Shown here: in pieces, positions 56,196-63,395 of the stretch | How positions within the stretch are numbered: position 1 is the first letter of the stretch | Layout of the letters: every line of letters begins with the position of its first letter | Made by a program: the position numbers and the translations under genes | The notes under the pieces: generated by a model | What the model saw: the letters and a program-made list of their open reading frames with translations, nothing else | Database searches by the model: none | What the model was told of the DNA's origin: nothing | Origin: JASLDZ01 sp964244065 | GTDB taxonomy: Bacteria > Pseudomonadota > Alphaproteobacteria > Caulobacterales > Caulobacteraceae | DNA: 64,000 bases | Assembly: GCA_964244065.1 (NCBI GenBank) | Contig: CAXTHH010000005.1 | Coordinates: 66,906-130,905 of the forward strand | Direction: 5' to 3'

Positions 56196-56600
56196 TCAGC
56201 CCTTGGGAGCGGCTTCGGTCGTCGCCGGGCAGTCCGAGAGCCGCTCGGCCTTCACCGTCGCGCCCAACGGCAGCTCCAGGCCGGCGAGCCTGGGCCGGGC
56301 CACGCCCTTCATGTCGATGGTGGTGGGCGTGTAGGCGCCCTTGAGCGACAGGCCGATCGTCTCCTTCGGCCGCTTGCGGTTGGCGCACACGCCCTCCAGC
56401 GTCACCGACCCGCCCCCGACCTTCCGAGTGGAGTAGCTGCAGTCGTAGTGCCGGTTCGAAGGGTCCGTCAGAAACTTGTCGATCTCCGCCTTGGAGAGGC
56501 ACTTGCGCTCGGGCTCGCCGCCGAAGCCCACCAGCGTGGTCCGGTACTCCCACAGCCCGGGCAGGAGCGTGGTGGCGGCGAGGAGGATGGGGATCAGCAT
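56196..56600 (-). CDS. DUF3617 family small periplasmic protein
   Basis: The product has 134 residues. Short hydrophobic start (MLIPILLAATTLLPGLWEYRTTLVGFGG) fits the family: PGLWEYRTT, then a conserved Cys pair (ERKCLSKAEIDKF, HYDCSYSTRKV) and a third Cys pair (GVCANRKRPKE, LSDCPATTE). Disulfides and export are likely. Function is unknown. It lies between the helicase promoter region and rpmB, pointing away from rpmB. Confidence 0.75.
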   Translation of the reverse strand: MLIPILLAATTLLPGLWEYRTTLVGFGGEPERKCLSKAEIDKFLTDPSNRHYDCSYSTRKVGGGSVTLEGVCANRKRPKETIGLSLKGAYTPTTIDMKGVARPRLAGLELPLGATVKAERLSDCPATTEAAPKG

Positions 56601-56706
56601 GGCGGCTCGGCGTTGACGGGCGGGGGGCCTGGCGGATATATGCCCGCCTCCCGCGTGCGGAAGCCTCTTCCGCGCGACGCTTTTCCGTTGCTCCAGGCTT
56701 TACCCC

Positions 56707-57006
56707 ATGTCCCGTCGTTGCGAAATCACTGGCGTCGGCCCCATGGTCGGCCACAACGTCAGCCACTCGAACATCAAGACCAAGCGCCGCTTCCTGCCCT
56801 CGCTGGCGGACACCGCGCTGCAGTCCGAGGCGCTCGGCCAGAGCTTCCGCCTGAAGATCACAAACGCGGCCCTGCGCACGCTGGACTTCCGCGGCGGGCT
56901 GGACGCCGTGCTGCTGAACAGCCGTGACGAGAACCTCTCGGCCCGCGCGCTGAAGATCAAGCGCCAGGTCAAGGCCAAGCTGGCGGACGCCGCACCGGCC
57001 GCCTGA
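56707..57006 (+). CDS. rpmB: 50S ribosomal protein L28
   Basis: The product has 99 residues, longer than the 78 of E. coli but as usual in alphaproteobacteria. MSRRCEITGVGPMVGHNVSHSNIKTKRRF is diagnostic, followed by the basic C-terminal half (RLKITNAALRTLDFRGGLDAVLLN, LKIKRQVKAKLADA). It stands alone, followed by a strong hairpin terminator. Confidence 0.96.
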   Translation: MSRRCEITGVGPMVGHNVSHSNIKTKRRFLPSLADTALQSEALGQSFRLKITNAALRTLDFRGGLDAVLLNSRDENLSARALKIKRQVKAKLADAAPAA

Positions 57007-57030
57007 CCGGCGCGCGCCACCGCTCACGAC

Positions 57031-57062
57031 AAGGGCCCCGCCGATCGCTCGGCGGGGCCCTT
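57031..57062 (+). terminator. Terminator after rpmB
   Basis: AAGGGCCCCGCCGA pairs with TCGGCGGGGCCCTT, a 14-bp stem with a four-base loop (TCGC). Strong intrinsic-type hairpin ending in TT, also usable by the converging RcnB-like gene at 57085. Confidence 0.8.
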
Positions 57063-57084
57063 CGCGTTCAGGCCCTCGAAGGGC

Positions 57085-57435
57085 CTAGTTGTTGGCCGCG
57101 ATCACAGAGGCGATCAGGCCGCCGGCGAGCGCCGCCAGCACGTAGTCGTCGCCCTGGCGCACCCAGTGATAGCCGCGGCGCGGAGCCGGCAGGCGACGCG
57201 CGCGCCAGTCGTTCACCACCGCATAGGAGCCGTAGCGGCGATCCAGCCGCTGGCCCTGACGCCAGCGATGGGCCCTCTGCGCCTGGCGCAGATCCTGGCG
57301 GGCGTCGCGCAGATCGCGGCGCTCCTCCCGCACGTCGCGGCGCGAGCCGTAGGGCTGGGCGGCGGCGGAGCCGGCGGCGGCCAGCGGGGCCAGGGCGGTG
57401 GTGAGCGCGAGCGCGCCCAGCATCAGCGTCTTCAT
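57085..57435 (-). CDS. RcnB-like secreted protein
   Basis: The product has 116 residues. A signal peptide (MKTLMLGALALTTALAPLAAAGSAAA) precedes a basic alpha-helical stretch (RREERRDLRDARQDLRQAQRAHRW) and the RcnB-like domain (LPAPRRGYHWVRQGDDYVLAALAGGLIASVI). RcnB proteins help hold cobalt/nickel in the periplasm in E. coli, but most Caulobacterales copies are uncharacterised. It converges on rpmB. Confidence 0.78.
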   Translation of the reverse strand: MKTLMLGALALTTALAPLAAAGSAAAQPYGSRRDVREERRDLRDARQDLRQAQRAHRWRQGQRLDRRYGSYAVVNDWRARRLPAPRRGYHWVRQGDDYVLAALAGGLIASVIAANN

Positions 57436-57531
57436 GTCGAGGCTCCTTCGGAAAATGGCGTCGCCAGGGGGCGGCGACCGACGGGGAGGGTTATGACCGT
57501 CGCCCGCTGAACCGGCCTTGAACGGGCGCCG

Positions 57532-58701
57532 TCAGGGAGCGTTCACCCGCGGATTGCGGTTTTCCGCCAGAAGGTGGGGTCCCGCCTCGCGCACGTCGGT
57601 CAGCCCCGTCAGCGACATGGCCACCTTCAGCTCGGCGCGGAGCACGCCCAGCACCGTCTCCACGGTCGACTGGCCGCCGGCCGCCAGGGCGTAGGCCCAC
57701 GCCCGACCGATCAGCACGCCCTTGGCCCCGAGCGACAGCGCCTTGAGCACGTCCAGCCCCGAGCGGACGCCGCCGTCCATCAGCACGGTCAGCCGGTCGC
57801 CCACGGCGTCCACGATGGGCGGCAGGGCGCGCACGCCGGAGAGCACGCCATCCAGCTGGCGGCCGCCGTGGTTGGACACCACCACGCCGTCGGCCCCGAC
57901 CTCCAGCGCCGCGCGGGCGTCGTCGGGGTCGAGCACGCCCTTGATCACGATCGGCCCGTCCCACCGCTCCCGCACCCAGTCCAGGTCGCGCCAGGTGATG
58001 GAGGGGTCGAAGTTCTTGTGCACCCAGCCCTGGAAGTCGTTCAGGCCCTTGGCGTCGGGCATGGCCGCCACGACGTTGCCGAAGGTGTGCGGCCGCCCGC
58101 CGATCCCCACGTCGCGCATCCAGTCCACATGGCTGGCCGTGGCGAGCGCCCGCACCGCGCGCTGTAGCGCCGACGCCTGCCCGGAGAGGCCGTTGCGCAC
58201 GTCGCGGTAGCGGGAGCCGGGCAGCGGCAGGTCGGCGGTGAAGACCAGCACGGGCGCCCTGGCCTCGCGCGCCCGCTGCATCAGCGCGTCCATGTAGCCG
58301 CGGTCCTTCAGCATGTAGAGCTGAAACCAGGGCGGGGTCGGCGCGTCGCGCGCCACCTCCTCGATCGAGCAGATGCTGACGGTGGAGAGGGTGAAGGGCA
58401 GGCCGAAGGCGTGCGCCGCCCGGGCGGCCTGCACCTCGCCGCGCCTGGCGTACATGCCGGCCATGCCGATGGGCGACAGGATCACCGGCATCCTCATCGG
58501 CTGGCCGAACAGCGTGGTGTCGAGCTTGAGCCTGGACACGTCGCGCAGCACGCGCTGGCGCAGCGCCACCTGCTGCATGTCCGCCACGTTGCGGCCGAGC
58601 GTGACCTCCGCGTAGGAGCCCCCGTCGATGTAGTCGAAGATCATCCGCGGCAGCCGGCGGCGGGCCAGCTCGCGGTAGTCGGAGATCGAGGCGGGGCGCA
58701 T
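57532..58701 (-). CDS. lldD: FMN-dependent alpha-hydroxy-acid dehydrogenase (LldD-like)
   Basis: The product has 389 residues of the L-lactate dehydrogenase/glycolate oxidase family. Motifs: SDYRELARRRLPRMIFDYIDGGSYAE, FTLSTVSICSIEEV, FQLYMLKDRGYMDAL, IVIKGVLDPDDARAAL and the active-site histidine loop VVSNHGGRQLDGV. The DGGVRSGLDVLKALSLGAKGVLIGR region binds FMN. It likely oxidises L-lactate or another 2-hydroxy acid and passes electrons to quinone. The lipoprotein gene upstream ends ten bases from its start on the same strand. Confidence 0.9.
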   Translation of the reverse strand: MRPASISDYRELARRRLPRMIFDYIDGGSYAEVTLGRNVADMQQVALRQRVLRDVSRLKLDTTLFGQPMRMPVILSPIGMAGMYARRGEVQAARAAHAFGLPFTLSTVSICSIEEVARDAPTPPWFQLYMLKDRGYMDALMQRAREARAPVLVFTADLPLPGSRYRDVRNGLSGQASALQRAVRALATASHVDWMRDVGIGGRPHTFGNVVAAMPDAKGLNDFQGWVHKNFDPSITWRDLDWVRERWDGPIVIKGVLDPDDARAALEVGADGVVVSNHGGRQLDGVLSGVRALPPIVDAVGDRLTVLMDGGVRSGLDVLKALSLGAKGVLIGRAWAYALAAGGQSTVETVLGVLRAELKVAMSLTGLTDVREAGPHLLAENRNPRVNAP

Positions 58702-58710
58702 CGCTCGACC

Positions 58711-59694
58711 CTAGCGCGCCGTCGCGGCCGCGGGCAGGGGCGGCGGGCCGGCCCAGTCGAACGCCAGCAGCAGCGTGCGCTGGAAGTTGTAGAAGTTGTC
58801 GTCGGAGATCAGGTAGAAGCGGAAGCCCCGCCCGTCCTCATGCGGGACGGCGGCGATCCCCTCCATGTTGTCGCGCGTCAGCGGGCGGCCGAGCTCGGCC
58901 AGCTTGCGCGCGCGCCAGGGGCCTGAGCCGTCGGCCGACCCAGGCTCGAGCCACGCCACGATGGCGCGCCAGCCGTTCAGCACGTCCACCGCCCGGTAGA
59001 CGGCCACGAAGCCCCGCCCGGCGGCGTCCAGCCCCGTGAGCTTGAAGCCGGGGAAGGGCGAGGTGGGCATGACGGAGGCGCAGCGCCCGCCGGGTTCGCC
59101 GTCGCAGCGCCAGATCTGGCCGTCCTCGGCCCCCTCGTAGAAGCGGCCGTCGCGCCAGGCGAGCGCCTCCAGCCCCGCGTTCGGCGGGCGGGACCGCAGT
59201 TCGGGCGGCGTGGTCTGGCGCACGGAGCCGCGCACGCCGTCGCGGAACCGCTCGACCCGGTGCTCCTGCTCGAAGCTGACGGCGAAGCCGCCGGGGGCGA
59301 GGGTCACGTCCTCGGCGTCGGCGTCCACCTTGCGGCCGAAGGCGCTCCCGTCCTCGGCGGTGAGGAGCTGGAGCGTGGGGTCGTCCACGCCCGCCAGCCG
59401 TCCCGCCGCATCCAGCCGCAGCCGGCCACGGATCAGGGCGCCCGTGTCGGTCTGCGAGAGGAATCGCCCATCCTCGCCCACGTCGATGCCGGACAGGCCG
59501 CCGAACGACGAGGTGCCTGTCGCCGCCAGCTCCAGCCCGCCGGCGTAGACCAGCTCGCCGACGCGCTCGCGCCGGGGATCGCCCGGGTCGAGCGCCACGG
59601 ACCGGCCCTCGATGCGGATCGGCGAGCCCTGCGGCGTCCCCTGCGCCAGCGCGCTGCACCCGGCCAGGAGCATCGCGCAAACCCATCCGCTCAT
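58711..59694 (-). CDS. Phytase-esterase-like (PF13449) lipoprotein with repeat-derived start
   Basis: The product has 327 residues from ATG 59694 (MSGWVCAMLLAGCSALAQ). It matches the 'esterase-like activity of phytase' family: ELAATGTSSFGGLSGIDVGEDGRFLSQTDTGALIRG, EDVTLAPGGFAVSFEQEHRVERF, NMEGIAAVPHEDG and FYLISDDNFYNFQRTLLLAFDWAG. The ATG lies in a family B palindrome, and the signal peptide lacks the usual positive charges, so the native N-terminus was probably replaced. The upstream frame translates to the typical HPGEGRDP...VPAFAGM repeat peptide and is not real coding. The lipobox is LLAGC. Confidence 0.75.
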   Translation of the reverse strand: MSGWVCAMLLAGCSALAQGTPQGSPIRIEGRSVALDPGDPRRERVGELVYAGGLELAATGTSSFGGLSGIDVGEDGRFLSQTDTGALIRGRLRLDAAGRLAGVDDPTLQLLTAEDGSAFGRKVDADAEDVTLAPGGFAVSFEQEHRVERFRDGVRGSVRQTTPPELRSRPPNAGLEALAWRDGRFYEGAEDGQIWRCDGEPGGRCASVMPTSPFPGFKLTGLDAAGRGFVAVYRAVDVLNGWRAIVAWLEPGSADGSGPWRARKLAELGRPLTRDNMEGIAAVPHEDGRGFRFYLISDDNFYNFQRTLLLAFDWAGPPPLPAAATAR

Positions 59695-59807
59695 CCCGGC
59701 GAAGGCCGGGACCCAGGTCTGTGCGGGGGCCAGAGCTCGCCATCCCGAAGGCTGTCTCAGGGACACCGCTCCCGGAGCTGGGTCCCGGCCTTCGCCGGGA
59801 TGAGCGG
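59687..59807. repeat. Complete REPIN-like element, family B, 30-bp perfect inverted repeats
   Basis: Left arm 59687-59716 (CCGCTCATCCCGGCGAAGGC...) and right arm 59778-59807 are perfect reverse complements over 30 bases. Each arm is itself palindromic around CCGGCGAAGGCCGG. The spacer is 61 bases. It starts inside the phytase-like gene and ends nine bases from the GIY-YIG stop codon. Confidence 0.9.
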
Positions 59808-59815
59808 GGGAGGGG

Positions 59816-60100
59816 TCAGCTGGCGAGGTCGTCATACAGGTCTCGCCAGTCCGGGTTGGCGACTTCGATCAGGTTAAGCTTCCAGGCGCGCTTCCAATCC
59901 TTGATGCGACGCTCGCGCGTAAACGCGCCCTCCCGTGTGTCGCAGACCTCGTACCAGACGAGATGAAGGACGTCATACTTTGCGGTGAAGCCGGGCCGCG
60001 CCTTGGTCCGATGTTGATACACTCGGCCGATCAGATCGTCCGTGCTGCCCGTATAGAGCGTCCCGTTTCGCCCGCTGGAGAGGATGTAGACGTAAAACAT
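59816..60100 (-). CDS. Single-domain GIY-YIG endonuclease
   Basis: The product has 94 residues. GIY-YIG core: FYVYILSSGRNGTLYTGSTDDLIGRVYQHRTKA with the two Tyr motifs and catalytic Arg in LIGRVYQH, then WYEVCDTREGAFTRERRIKDWKRAWK (catalytic Glu in RERRIK) and NPDWRDLYDDL. Similar free-standing proteins are abundant in alphaproteobacteria; their function is largely unknown. It is placed directly beside the family B element and lies 22 bases from cobT, which is transcribed towards it on the same strand. Confidence 0.87.
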   Translation of the reverse strand: MFYVYILSSGRNGTLYTGSTDDLIGRVYQHRTKARPGFTAKYDVLHLVWYEVCDTREGAFTRERRIKDWKRAWKLNLIEVANPDWRDLYDDLAS

Positions 60101-60122
60101 CGCTCATTCCGGCGAAGATAGG

Positions 60123-61991
60123 TCAGGCGGCACGGTGGACGCGCGGCGAGGGCGTCCGCGGCTCCTCGTCGAACAGCGAGGCGAGCTGTTCGGTGATGGC
60201 GCCGCCCAGCTGCTCCACGTCCACGATGGTGACGGCGCGGCGGTAGTAGCGAGTCACGTCGTGGCCGATGCCGATGGCGATCAGCTGCACGGGGGAGCGT
60301 TGCTCGATCTCGGCGATCACCTGGCGGAGGTGGCGCTCCAGGTAGTGGCCGTTGTTGACGCTGAGGGTGCTGTCGTCCACCGGCGCGCCGTCGCTGATCA
60401 CCATCAGGATCTTGCGCTGCTCGGGGCGGCCCAGCAGGCGGTCGTGCGCCCACTGCAGCGCCTCGCCGTCGATGTTCTCCTTGAGCAGGCCCTCGCGCAT
60501 CATCAGGCCCAGGTTCTTGCGCGCGCGCCGCCACGGGGCGTCGGCGGCCTTGTAGACGATGTGGCGCAGGTCGTTCAGGCGGCCGGGCTGGGGCGGCTTG
60601 CCCGCCTTAAGCCAGAGGTCGCGCGCGCTGCCGCCCTTCCAGGCGCGGGTGGTGAAGCCCAGGATCTCCGTCTTGACCGCGCAGCGCTCCAGGGTGCGGG
60701 CCAGGATGTCGGCGCAGACCGCGGCCACCATGATCGGCCGGCCGCGCATGGAGCCCGAGTTGTCCAGCAGCAGGGTGACCACCGTGTCCCTGAACCGGGT
60801 GTCCTCCTCCTGCTTGAAGGAGAGCGGGGCGGTGGGGTCGGTGATGATGCGGGTCAGGCGGCTCACGTCGAGCACGCCCTCCTCCAGGTCGAAGGTCCAG
60901 GCCCGGTTCTGCTTGGCCATCAGCCGGCGCTGCAGCCGGTTGGCGAGCCGGGCGACCACGGAGTGCAGGGCGGAGAGCTGCTGGTCCAGGTAGGCGCGCA
61001 GGCGCGTCAGCTCGTCCGGGTCGCACAGGTCCTCGGCGCCGACCACCTCGTCGGCGGAGGTGGAGAAGACCTTGTACATGGGCTCTGGCCGGCCCGAGGC
61101 GTCCAGCTCCGGGCGGTTGGGGCGCGTGCCCTCCGCGTCGGAGCCGTCGTCGGCGTCCTCGCCCTCCTGCTCGTCGGAGGTCTCGACGGTGGTGGAGTCG
61201 CTGGGGGTCTGCTCGGGGTCGCCGCCGTCCGAGCTCTCCTGCGTGGCGCCCTGGGGCTCCTCGCCCGCGCCCCCCTCGTCGTCCTCGCCCTCGTCGGGCT
61301 CGGGGTCGGGATCGCCCTCCTGGTCCTCGGCGGTGTCGTCCGTGTCCGCCTCGTCGGCGTCGCCGGCCATGTCGAGGTCGCGGATCAGCTCGCGGGCGAT
61401 GCGGCCGTAGGCGGCCTGGTCGTGCGCGGCCCCGGCCAGGCGGTCGAGCTCGGCGGCGGCCTTGCGCTCGATCTCGTCCCGGTGCTGGTCGACCAGGGGC
61501 GCCGTGGCGGCGGGGGGCGGCTCGCCGGTGAGCCGCTCGCGGACCAACAGGCCCACGATGTCGGCCAGGGGCGCGCGGGTGCGGTCGGTGGTGCGGCCCA
61601 GGCCTCGCCGGTCGATGTCGGCCTCCAGCGCGGCGCGCAGGTTCTCGCGCACGCCGCCCAGCGCGTTGGCCCCGATGGACTCGATGCGCGCCTGCTCGAT
61701 GGCCTCGAACAGGCCGGCGGCCTCGGGCTCGACGGGGCGCAGGCGGGCGTGGGCGACCGCATCGTGATGGGCGAGCCGCAGGGCCATCTGGTCCGCCAGC
61801 CCGCGGATGCGCGCCGCCTCCCGGCCGGAGAGGTCGCGCGGCGGGTGGGGCAGCACCGCCCGGCGGCCCACCAGCGACGGGCCCTCGCCGGAGAACACGA
61901 CCTCCAGGTCCGGCGTCTCGCCGAGCGAGCGCGCGGCGTGCGCCAGCGCGCGCTTGAAGGGCTCGACGGGGCTCTCGGGCTTGCTCGCCAT
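60123..61991 (-). CDS. cobT: CobT-like cobaltochelatase/VWA-domain protein
   Basis: The product has 622 residues from ATG 61991 (a GTG 12 bases upstream is possible). The N-terminal half (SLGETPDLEVVFSGEGPSLVGRRAVLPHPPRDL) is followed by a very acidic linker (GDADEADTDDTAEDQEGDPD..., roughly residues 210-310) and the C-terminal VWA/MIDAS domain with VTLLLDNSGSMRGRP near residue 420 and ILMVISDGAPVDD. CobT partners with the AAA+ protein CobS in metal insertion into hydrogenobyrinic acid. A CobN subunit is not in the window, so another chelatase or ATPase role is possible. Confidence 0.9.
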   Translation of the reverse strand: MASKPESPVEPFKRALAHAARSLGETPDLEVVFSGEGPSLVGRRAVLPHPPRDLSGREAARIRGLADQMALRLAHHDAVAHARLRPVEPEAAGLFEAIEQARIESIGANALGGVRENLRAALEADIDRRGLGRTTDRTRAPLADIVGLLVRERLTGEPPPAATAPLVDQHRDEIERKAAAELDRLAGAAHDQAAYGRIARELIRDLDMAGDADEADTDDTAEDQEGDPDPEPDEGEDDEGGAGEEPQGATQESSDGGDPEQTPSDSTTVETSDEQEGEDADDGSDAEGTRPNRPELDASGRPEPMYKVFSTSADEVVGAEDLCDPDELTRLRAYLDQQLSALHSVVARLANRLQRRLMAKQNRAWTFDLEEGVLDVSRLTRIITDPTAPLSFKQEEDTRFRDTVVTLLLDNSGSMRGRPIMVAAVCADILARTLERCAVKTEILGFTTRAWKGGSARDLWLKAGKPPQPGRLNDLRHIVYKAADAPWRRARKNLGLMMREGLLKENIDGEALQWAHDRLLGRPEQRKILMVISDGAPVDDSTLSVNNGHYLERHLRQVIAEIEQRSPVQLIAIGIGHDVTRYYRRAVTIVDVEQLGGAITEQLASLFDEEPRTPSPRVHRAA

Positions 61992-62143
61992 GGGGGCCGA
62001 CACATAGAGCGTGCCGACCGAAAGTGCAGGCGGTTTCCGCGCCCGGCAGGCTCGCCCGCATGGCTCGGGCCCGGGCCGCCGCGGAACCCGTAGCCGAGCT
62101 TGGCGGTTCTTCCAGCATACCCAGGCTCGGAAGGATTCCTCAC

Positions 62144-62542
62144 ATGAGCGACAACCGCATCCAAGGCGCCGGCGACAAGCTGGCCGGCTCCGTCAAGGAG
62201 GGCGTCGGCAAGCTGACCGGCGATCACGGCCTGCAGGCCGAGGGCGCCGCGCAGAAGACGGGCGGCTCCGTTCAGAACGCCGTCGGCAAGGTGCAGGACG
62301 CCGTCGACCACAAGACCGCCGAGCACCGCGAGGGCCATGCGGAGCCGAAGGCGTTCGGCGACGACCGCGTCGAGGGCGCCGGCCACAAGCTGGGCGGCTC
62401 GCTCAAGGAGGGCGCCGGCAAGCTGACGGGCGACCGCGACCTCCAGGCGGAAGGCACGGCCGAGAAGACGGGCGGCAAGGTCCAGAACGCGCTCGGCAAG
62501 GTCGAGGACGCGGTCAAGGGCACCCTCGGCGGCCATCGCTGA
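62144..62542 (+). CDS. Tandem CsbD-like stress protein
   Basis: The product has 132 residues from ATG 62144 behind GGAAGGA. Two nearly identical CsbD units: NRIQGAGDKLAGSVKEGVGKLTGDHGLQAEG and DRVEGAGHKLGGSLKEGAGKLTGDRDLQAEG (66 residues apart), each ending KTGG..VQNA.GKVxDAV. CsbD proteins are small hydrophilic stress proteins of unknown function. An intragenic duplication is clear, as single-domain members have about 60 residues. A strong intrinsic terminator follows at 62565. Confidence 0.86.
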   Translation: MSDNRIQGAGDKLAGSVKEGVGKLTGDHGLQAEGAAQKTGGSVQNAVGKVQDAVDHKTAEHREGHAEPKAFGDDRVEGAGHKLGGSLKEGAGKLTGDRDLQAEGTAEKTGGKVQNALGKVEDAVKGTLGGHR

Positions 62543-62564
62543 GGCCAGACGCCCAAGCCGATCG

Positions 62565-62600
62565 GGGCGGCGGAACCGGAATCCGGTCCGCCGCCCTTTT
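62565..62600 (+). terminator. Intrinsic terminator after the CsbD gene
   Basis: GGGCGGCGGA-A-CCGGA pairs with TCCGG-TCCGCCGCCC with one bulge and one loop base, and TTTT follows at 62597-62600. The most canonical terminator of the window. It lies between csbD and the DUF4142 gene, so the latter likely has its own promoter or depends on read-through. Confidence 0.85.
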
Positions 62601-62633
62601 CGTTCACCACAAGCCGTTCAGGGAAGGACCTCC

Positions 62634-63338
62634 ATGCGTATCCTCTTCACCACCGCCGCGGTCGCCGCGCTCGCACTGACCGCCGCCGCCTGCAACAAGC
62701 CCGCGTCCGACAGCGCCAACGTCCAGGCGGGTTCGACCAACGGCACGTCGAACGCCGTGGCCTCGGCCCAGGCCGCAGGCTCCGACATCGTGGACAAGGT
62801 GCAGGACTCGGCCGCCGCCGTGGTCGGCCCGATCAGCGCCGCCACCGCCGGCTCGCTCTCCGCCCAGGCCTTCGTCGAGAACGCCGCGCGCAGCGACATG
62901 TACGAGATTCAGAGCTCCGAACTGGCCCAGCAGCGCTCCAAGTCGGCGGCCATCAAGAAGTACGCCGCCATGATGATCAAGGCGCACACGGCCACCAGCG
63001 CGGAGCTGAACACCCTGATCAGCGGCGGCAAGGCGGGCGCGGACGTCAAGCTGCCCGTGGCCCTCGACGAGCGTCGGCAGGGCCTGGTCGACAACCTGAA
63101 GTCGGCCTCGGACAGCGACTTCGACGCCCGCTACGTGGACCAACAGGCCGCCGCGCACCGCGAGACCGCCATCCTGATGGACGGCTACGGCGCGGCGGGT
63201 TCCAACGCCGACCTCAAGGCCATGGCCAAGAAGACCGCGCCCAAGGTGAAGGCGCACCTCAACATGGTCGAGGGCCTCGACAAGACGAACGCCGACAAGG
63301 ACAAGCCGGGCACCGAAGCCGGCAAGGCCAAGAGCTGA
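62634..63338 (+). CDS. DUF4142 lipoprotein
   Basis: The product has 234 residues. A lipoprotein signal (MRILFTTAAVAALALTAAAC with lipobox TAAAC) is followed by a Ser/Ala/Thr-rich linker and the DUF4142 four-helix region (SAQAFVENAARSDMYEIQSSELAQQRSKSAAIKKYAAMM and HTATSAELNTLISGG, SDFDARYVDQQAAAHRETAILMDGYG). Function unknown, often induced in stress and possibly ferritin-like in fold. It follows the CsbD-like gene on the same strand, and a bidirectional hairpin ends it. Confidence 0.87.
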   Translation: MRILFTTAAVAALALTAAACNKPASDSANVQAGSTNGTSNAVASAQAAGSDIVDKVQDSAAAVVGPISAATAGSLSAQAFVENAARSDMYEIQSSELAQQRSKSAAIKKYAAMMIKAHTATSAELNTLISGGKAGADVKLPVALDERRQGLVDNLKSASDSDFDARYVDQQAAAHRETAILMDGYGAAGSNADLKAMAKKTAPKVKAHLNMVEGLDKTNADKDKPGTEAGKAKS

Positions 63339-63365
63339 TCCCTCACACGGGATGAGCGAGGGGAG

Positions 63366-63387
63366 GGGCGGGGCTCAGGCCCCGCCC
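63366..63387. terminator. Bidirectional hairpin between DUF4142 and cobS
   Basis: GGGCGGGGC (63366-63374) pairs perfectly with GCCCCGCCC (63379-63387) around TCAG, with TTC following on the plus strand. It lies between converging genes. Confidence 0.75.
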
Positions 63388-63395
63388 TTCTGCGT

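Noticed and set aside
59695..59835. Upstream in-frame extension of the phytase-like gene (HPGEGRDP...VPAFAGM)
   Set aside because: This peptide is the translation of the family B palindromic repeat, a familiar artefact in predicted proteins, so the start at 59694 was used.
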